Below are positions 58,666 through 64,000 of a stretch of DNA of 64,000 nt, piece after piece (within the stretch, counting starts at the first letter, position 1; each line of letters starts with the position of its first letter). The stretch is from Bathynomus jamesi (Eukaryota; Arthropoda; Malacostraca; Isopoda; Cirolanidae), in NCBI GenBank assembly GCA_023014485.1, contig JAJOZX010008813.1, positions 1 to 64,000 of the forward strand, in the 5' to 3' direction. A program made the translations under genes and the position numbers. A model generated the notes under the pieces. It saw nothing but the letters and a program-made list of their open reading frames with translations. It was not told the DNA's origin and did no database searches.

Positions 58666-59229
58666 ATATATATATATATATATCAGTGTAAAGAAAAACC
58701 TTTAACAAAGAATATAAAGGAATATTTACACCAGATATACTCTTTCTTTTTCTCCTAGCGACTAGTAGCAGCATTTATAATAAAGTTAACTTTTGGCAAC
58801 ATGAAAGTACATTCATATTTCGTATGTCTCAACAAAAATCTCCTGACAAAAACCAACAACAACAAAAATGTTTAAAAATTAGCCTCCTTAAGTTTAATAA
58901 TTCATTCATAATAATAGTGAAATAACTTGCATTTAAAGTGAGTTGCATGCCCGCAAAGACGAGTGCAGAGCAATTGCAATGTTGATCAAATGAGTGCCAG
59001 TGCCACCCACCCCACCTCCTTGTTGCAAGGTGCCAACCCTTTCCCCTAGTGTCAACCCCCAGGGTGCCAAAAAAGGGGGAATCCCCCAGCAAGCTGGGGT
59101 GTGTACAGCTAACCTCTTTGGGGGAGAAGTGGGACGGCCTCACCCGCCAAATGGGTATATCTAACCGAAGAGAGAGAAAGCGGAAGACAGAGCATCCTAC
59201 ACCTGGAAGATCCAAGTGCATAATGGGAG
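58666..59229. other. No gene recognised
   Basis: A short TA run, then unremarkable sequence with GGTGCCA words near 59030-59070. Open frames look incidental. Confidence 0.5.
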
Positions 59230-59422
59230 CTCAGGGTAGCATCACTTGGCTTAGAACTCGAAATCCCCCAGTTGGCTTAGAAGACTTAGAAGACAGATGT
59301 ATGTGTGTGTGTATATATAACTTTTCAGCTGCCAGATTGCGCTATTCAGATATTCTTGACAGTTGGCTTAGAAACCCGTCAGTCGGCTTAGAAAGCGTTA
59401 CCAGCCATTTCGTGTGTATATA

Positions 59423-59444
59423 TATATATATATATATAAATATA

Positions 59445-59491
<47 letters not shown>
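59423..59491. repeat. (TA)n microsatellite, interrupted
   Basis: TA runs within copy B; another lies at 59768-59812 next to the mariner. Confidence 0.9.
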
Positions 59492-59493
<2 letters not shown>

Positions 59494-59763
59494 CCCATCT
59501 CTCCAGTTGTTCCTTAACATCTTTTATATATACAACGAAAAGAAATAAATACAACACCATTACATCATTCTGTTTATTTAGACGAGTTAAGGGAAAATAA
59601 TTCATGAAATACTGTATATAGGAAATAAATGTACATTCAAAAATAATATGCAGCAAAGATACACACATTAAACGAAGGATATATATACACATTCTTAAAT
59701 AATAATATTATTAGTACAGGATAAAACTATATAACCATTTAATATATGTACGAGCAAATACGC

Positions 59764-59812
<49 letters not shown>

Positions 59813-59816
<4 letters not shown>

Positions 59817-61216
59817 GTGTCCCAAAACAACGTATACATTTTTAAAAAACTTATAACAGGCGAACCCACTAACGGATTCAGATGATTTTTATTTCTTTTT
59901 ATAGGTAAAATATACAACTTCGGAATAATAGATAGTTTAATTTGTTTTAAACACGTAAGTGTTCGAAATGTCGACCATTGACATCAATGCACCACTGCGC
60001 TCTTTGATTCATTGATTGGCAGACTTCAACAAAAATGTTTGTAGGGATATTTCTACACGCTTCTTCAACTGTGCTCGTTAGTTGTTCAAGTAATGTAGGT
60101 CTTCTACTGTATACTTCATTTTTCAAATGACCCCATAAAAAAAAGTCAAGTGGGTTCAAATCTGGTGAACGTGGTGGATACTCGATACTACCTCGTCGTC
60201 CGATCCACCGATAATGAAATGTTTCATCAAGGTAGTTCCTGACATCCTGATGGTAATGAGGAGGTGCTCCATCTTGTTGAAAGTAAATGTCCTCATCTCC
60301 GTATAACTGTCGAATTGCAGGAAAACCTTTTCCCCGAAGCATGTTGAGGTAGCTATGGCCGGTAACTGTACCATCGAAAAAGAATGGACCAACCAAACCT
60401 TTGGAAGAAAAACCACACCAGACAGTTATACCCGGTAAATTTACATGTCGTTCCACATAAATGTGTGAATTTTCTTGTGACCAGTATGTGCAATTATGAC
60501 GATTAATTATACCATTCAACTTAAATGTAGCCTCATCAGACCACACAATTTTGTCTGCAAATTGGCCATCTTCTGTGTTTTTTACTCGAAACCATTCGCA
60601 AAACTGGATTCTGCGATCCGGATCATCCTCATTCAAGGCATGTAATAATCTTGGGATGTAAGATTTCCATTTAGCATTCTTCAGAATTCTGTGGACACTT
60701 GTCTTATTTTTCCCTGTTTCACGAGCACTTTGTCTCACAGATTTTCTTGGTGATCGGTTGAATACCTGTAGCACTTCATCAGAAGTGTTAGCATCTGTTG
60801 ATGTCTTTGGACGCCCAGTCGCTTGCTTGTACACATCATGCACAGTACCGTATACTTCAAATTTCTCACAGATACGTGAAATGGTAAGTCGAGTTGGAGG
60901 ATTAGTTCCAAAATTGTCTCTCCACTGTTGTTGAACCTTTGATATCTTCTCAACTTTAAAATACGACTTTAGTATCCATTTTCGTTGCTCAAATGATAAG
61001 CGCACACTTCCATTTTCCATGTTTACTGTAGGCAGGCAAGGCTATTACTAATTTCGATTTTGTATCTCCTTAGGCTAGCCAAGGCTGTCAACAATTTCGC
61101 TTTTGTATCTCCTTAGGCTATAGGCTATAAAAAGAAATAAAAATCATCTGAATCTGTTAGTGGGTTCTTCTGTTATAAATTTTAAAAAAATGTATACGTT
61201 GTTTTGGAACACTCTG
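59813..61216 (-). mobile_element. DD41D mariner element, apparently intact
   Basis: The TIRs start CAGAGTGTCCCAAAACAACG and are mirrored at the right with one difference near the tip (GTTCC). The inverted match continues for about 95 bases, to GATTTTTATTTCTTTTTATAG. TA flanks both sides (59811-59812 and 61217-61218). It is 1404 bp and sits in a TA run. The two long arms look very similar, which suggests recent activity. Confidence 0.95.
59947..61020 (-). CDS. Mariner transposase, DD41D, intact
   Basis: 357 codons from the ATG at 61020 with no interruption. Residues about 1-125 carry two helix-turn-helix units ([30 protein letters not shown]) joined by TGRPKTS. The catalytic Asp residues are in [20 protein letters not shown] and [13 protein letters not shown], with 41 residues between the second and third, the spacing of the DD41D (VS/rosa-type) mariners. 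The protein cuts and pastes the element at TA in the nucleus. It is the likely relative of the three relics at 1-840, 2134-2910 and 40714-41618. Confidence 0.92.
   Translation of the reverse strand: MENGSVRLSFEQRKWILKSYFKVEKISKVQQQWRDNFGTNPPTRLTISRICEKFEVYGTVHDVYKQATGRPKTSTDANTSDEVLQVFNRSPRKSVRQSARETGKNKTSVHRILKNAKWKSYIPRLLHALNEDDPDRRIQFCEWFRVKNTEDGQFADKIVWSDEATFKLNGIINRHNCTYWSQENSHIYVERHVNLPGITVWCGFSSKGLVGPFFFDGTVTGHSYLNMLRGKGFPAIRQLYGDEDIYFQQDGAPPHYHQDVRNYLDETFHYRWIGRRGSIEYPPRSPDLNPLDFFLWGHLKNEVYSRRPTLLEQLTSTVEEACRNIPTNIFVEVCQSMNQRAQWCIDVNGRHFEHLRV

Positions 61217-61221
<5 letters not shown>

Positions 61222-61259
<38 letters not shown>
61222..61259. repeat. (TA)n microsatellite
   Basis: TA run between the mariner and the tRNA-like palindrome; another at 62156-62200 on the far side. 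Confidence 0.9.
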
Positions 61260-61262
<3 letters not shown>

Positions 61263-61365
61263 TTCAACTGCAAAGAACACGCAGTATAAATAACGTAAAG
61301 AACGACGCTTGTATAGGAGAACATTCCGCGCAAGATGAGAAGAGAGAACGAGCAAATGAAAAAAT

Positions 61366-61442
61366 GAGGTAACCACCCGGGAATCGAACCCGGGATCTTC
61401 CGATTGCCGGTCAGATATGATAACCACTACACCATGGTCCTC
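61366..61442 (-). tRNA. tRNA-like sequence B2 (pseudo-tRNA)
   Basis: On the minus strand it has box A (GGTGTAGTGGTTATC) and box B (GGTTCGATTCC). The T arm is perfect and the acceptor stem has about five pairs. The anticodon loop is CCGGCAA, as in family A, without U33. The 5' half resembles tRNA-Val. Probably a polymerase III-transcribed repeat. Confidence 0.45.
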
Positions 61443-61635
61443 ACTCAATCAGAAGTCGTAATTCCTCTACATACGCGCAGAAACCAATGCCCCGAGGGGG
61501 GCACCTCCGGCATGCCGTATCTATATATACATTTCAACTGCAAAGAACACGCAGTATAAATAACGTAAAGAACGACGCTTGTATAGGAGAACATTCCGCG
61601 CAAGATGAGAAGAGAGAACGAATAAATGAAAAAAT

Positions 61636-61712
61636 GAGGTAACCACCCAGGAATCGAACCCGGGATCTTCCGATTGCCGGTCAGATATGATAACCACTAC
61701 ACCATGGTCCTC
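61636..61712 (-). tRNA. tRNA-like sequence B3 (pseudo-tRNA)
   Basis: Same as B2 with one T-arm change (CACCCAGG for CACCCGGG). Confidence 0.45.
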
Positions 61713-62006
61713 ACTCAATCAGAAGTCGTAATTCCTCTACATACGCGCAGAAACCAATGCCCCGAGGGGGGCACCTCCCGCATACCGTATCTATATATAC
61801 ATTACCTCATTTTTTCATTTATTCGTTCTCTCTTCTCATCTTGCGCGGAATGTTCTCCTATACAAGCGTCGTTCTTCACGTTATTTATACTGCGTGTTCT
61901 TTGCAGTTGAAATGTACAGTATATATAGATACGGCATGCGGGAGGTGCCCCCCTCGGGGCATTGGTTTCTGCGCGTATGTAGAGGAATTACGACTTCTGA
62001 TTGAGT

Positions 62007-62083
62007 GAGGACCATGGTGTAGTGGTTATCATATCTGACCGGCAATCGGAAGATCCCGGGTTCGATTCCCGGGTGGTTACCTC
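62007..62083 (+). tRNA. tRNA-like sequence B4 (pseudo-tRNA)
   Basis: Inverted unit, same boxes and loop as B2. Confidence 0.45.
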
Positions 62084-62153
62084 ATTTTTTCATTTGTTCG
62101 TTCTCTCTTCTCATCTTGCGCGGAATGTTCTCATATACAAGCGTCGTTCTTTA

Positions 62154-62203
<50 letters not shown>

Positions 62204-62338
62204 ACCAAACCTTATATAAAAAAAAATAATAGTACAGGATAAAACTATATACCCATTTATATATATACATATATATATATATATATAAACAGCAAAACTT
62301 ATAAAATCAAAATACATACACTTTATGTTCCACCGCTC

Positions 62339-62635
62339 TTAACTCTTAACTAAAATACTAAACTCGCACGTGATCGATTCTACCGTTACATCACTGTTGT
62401 TTTGTACTATACAACAAATACGATTTAGCATTATTTCACCACTCAAGGTGTGCGGGTGCCTATACTCGATGTAAAGGGCCTTCATATCGTTCAATACTCT
62501 TTTTGTACCCACTTTACAATTGGTTGGCATGTTATCTTTAAACACGGACAGAATACAATCGAAAGCACACTCAAAGAGGGCGTCGTTAACCACAACATCA
62601 TTATTAAATTCAAGTTTACAAACACTCCTTTCCAA
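62339..62635 (-). CDS. Unrecognised protein X3, copy B
   Basis: Open frame matching X3 copy A over about 90 residues (shared SAFDCILSVFKDN-like core, YIEYRHP and LSGEIMLN). The codon aligned with copy A's internal Met is TTG, so this copy lacks an ATG at that point. Differences between the copies are mostly single-codon. No family recognised. Confidence 0.4.
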   Translation of the reverse strand: MERSVCKLEFNNDVVVNDALFECAFDCILSVFKDNMPTNCKVGTKRVLNDMKALYIEYRHPHTLSGEIMLNRICCIVQNNSDVTVESITCEFSILVKS

Positions 62636-62666
62636 TCGAGGGTTTTTTCTTACCGATCCAAGCTTT

Positions 62667-63411
62667 TCAATCGTGAACTCTTCTTAACAACGCATAGCGG
62701 CAGTTGAAATAATCTAAATCGTAACGACAGCTGCTCATTATATAAAGATACAACTCTTCAGGGTCAACAGTGTAGGTGAGCTCTGCCCTGTACCACTCAA
62801 GTCCTTTGTACCAAAGTTCATGATATTTCGAAGAGTCTAAACCTTTTAAATAAGCATCCATCTGTAGACCATTCTCGCCATGTTCATTCCTACATTCAGT
62901 AAACCTGTCGAGCAGAGCGGTGTAGGCGTATTCAAGAACCGTATCAAAATAAACCATATCCGTGACACGTGCGTCTAATATAGGTTTTAGTTGGCGGAAA
63001 CCAATGATTTCAAACATTCTGTCGAGGATGAAGCGGTTTCGCGTGGGGACAAGAACCTTATTATCAGATGCATTCTTCCACATCAGTCGTACATCAATGC
63101 ATGGCTGATCGCTATTTATACACAACGTACAAACAATGGCATATGAGTGGGGCATCACTTATCTGTTCTCTTCTTGTACCTACACCTGCAGTATTTTATA
63201 ACGGTCTTCACCCCACTTCTCAACTATCACGGATTCTATTCATCTCCTCAACACTTAAATAAACAACATTACGTTTACCAGAGTTTGCTTGTCTACAAAT
63301 CGTTTACAGTACATAGTTAATGGCACCTGTTTTACGTCTCAACATACGCAATGTCTTCGTCACGGACACGTCGTATACGGCATTAAGAATGCTGCTCAAA
63401 GGAAGCTCCAT
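62667..63411 (-). pseudogene. Unrecognised protein X2, copy B
   Basis: Begins ATG at 63411 (MELPLSSILNAVYDV), where copy A has TTG. Stops and shifts lie near 63300-63160, and the 63158-62667 part is open to its stop. Here the region interrupted by Tc1 in copy A is continuous (YLYIMSSCRYDLDYFNC), confirming that the two halves of copy A belong to one gene. Two extra codons (QM) occur near GENGLQMDAYLKGLD. Confidence 0.5.
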
Positions 63412-63479
63412 CGTTTCCTATTGTGAGTGCACAACCAGTTGAGTCAAGCTCTGAGATGACTATGAGCAGCCGGTGCGTT

Positions 63480-64000
63480 GTTTGGCTCGGGGACAGGTGT
63501 GGAGGAGTGAGTCATACCAAGCGTTAATGTTTCGTGTACGCGTTTGCTCCAGCATGAAAGAATCATGCCAGTACTTGTACCCATTATTCGGGACAATTTC
63601 CGATACATGGGGCAATATCGGATTTAATGTTTTATCGGAATGCGTACTAGACGTTCATTTCCACAAACTAAACACATTAACAATCCGGCGCACTATTTGA
63701 GAGAAACATGAGCCCATATTTATCCTTTTTGTTTAACAGTCGATACTCGTCTCTAAATTCTATTAGAAACTCACACAGGCCTTTAGCCACAACCTCACTG
63801 CGAACTTCGTCATGATATATATGAATGTAGTAGTAAAAGTACTTTAGCTTGTCCATGATGACAAGGGTTACATTCTCAGCCGCAGGTACGAGTACTCGGT
63901 ATGATGCAGCATGACATAATACCGCCTGTCACACCACTCATCAAAAAGATTCATTACCCATACCCGTTGCTTCTCTTCTGCACGCGTTGTTTCTTTCACC
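63480..64000 (-). pseudogene. Unrecognised protein X1, copy B (partial)
   Basis: Minus-strand pieces match X1 copy A: TTRAEEKQR, DEWCDRRYYVMLHHTEYSY and IMDKLKYFYYYI. It then continues HDEVRSEVVAKGLCEFLIEF without the shift that copy A shows there. One shift lies near 63880. The 5' end is beyond the window. Confidence 0.45.

Larger units (their letters stand above)
61261..62157. repeat. Inverted repeat with three tRNA-like units (family B)
   Basis: Two direct minus-strand units of about 270 bases are followed by one inverted plus-strand unit, with the switch near 61803. The units share CATTTCAACTGCAAAGAACA, ATTCCGCGCAAGATGAGAAG and GCAGAAACCAATGCCCCGAG. The last block corresponds to GCAGAAACCAATGCCCTGAG in family A, so A and B are diverged forms of one repeat. 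Confidence 0.9.
59230..64000 (-). repeat. Duplicated segment, copy B (genes X1-X3), runs off the window
   Basis: Paralogous to 3430-6980 in the same orientation. Inserted here but not in copy A are the DD41D mariner (59813-61216) and the tRNA-like palindrome (61261-62157). An AT-rich piece with ATAGTACAGGATAAAACTATAT is doubled (59712 and 62228). It continues past base 64000. Confidence 0.8.

Noticed and set aside
59049..59300. Open frame starting MSTPRVPKKGESPS as a gene
   Set aside because: It runs into the TTGGCTTAGAAG repeat and TA microsatellites with no family motif.

Overview
The window looks like repeat-rich, non-coding arthropod nuclear DNA, most likely crustacean. The evidence is an interstitial run of the arthropod telomere motif (TAACC x5, complement TTAGG, 45926-45952), long (TA)n and (GA)n microsatellites, Penelope, Jockey/CR1-like, Ty3/gypsy, Polinton-type and Tc1/mariner elements, and no recognisable host gene. 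The order-level placement is inference. Nothing bacterial, no rRNA and no CRISPR was seen. Only two transposase genes are intact: a DD37D mariner (17112-18179) and a DD41D mariner (59947-61020).

Layout. 1-3.4 kb: two mariner relics and tRNA-like SINE heads. 3.4-10.3 kb: three unrecognised genes (called X1, X2, X3 here) followed upstream by a decayed protein-primed DNA polymerase B of Polinton/Maverick type, all on the minus strand. A second copy of X1-X3 with its flanks fills 59.2-64 kb. 10.3-38 kb: one Ty3/gypsy element on the minus strand whose integrase region is split by four DNA transposons, called E1 (10570-13028), E2 (13527-19717 and 20222-26952), E3 (30447-33781) and E4 (27017-30192). 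Removing each insert plus one target duplication restores the integrase reading frame. 38-42.9 kb: a hAT-like MITE, a mariner relic and LINE tails. 42.9-49.2 kb: nested inverted repeats holding a tRNA-like palindrome, a retroelement protease fragment and two head-to-head Penelope copies. 49.7-52.5 kb: a fold-back repeat and a deleted hAT element. 52.7-58.7 kb: two LINEs of one family in opposite orientations. 59.2-64 kb: the second X1-X3 segment, containing the intact DD41D mariner and a third tRNA-like palindrome.

The most informative structure is a tandem duplication of about 6 kb (13032-19717 and 19727-25362). Its outer edges are two directly oriented E1 copies, and its internal junction (19718-19726) is made of the left target site of one E1 and the right target site of the other with 3 bases between. 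That is what unequal recombination between the two E1 copies, followed by loss of the hybrid E1, would leave. E2, E3 and E4 carry different transposases that share an Asp / Asp-x4-Asn-x-Gly / Cys-x2-His / Glu layout, similar termini (near TAGGGTG) and 8-9 bp target duplications, so they look like three families of one DNA-transposon group. E1 encodes a zinc-finger protein widespread in arthropod genomes; here it has clear CACC-type ends and TTA/TAA target duplications. No gene set here works as a host pathway; the window is a record of mobile-element activity.
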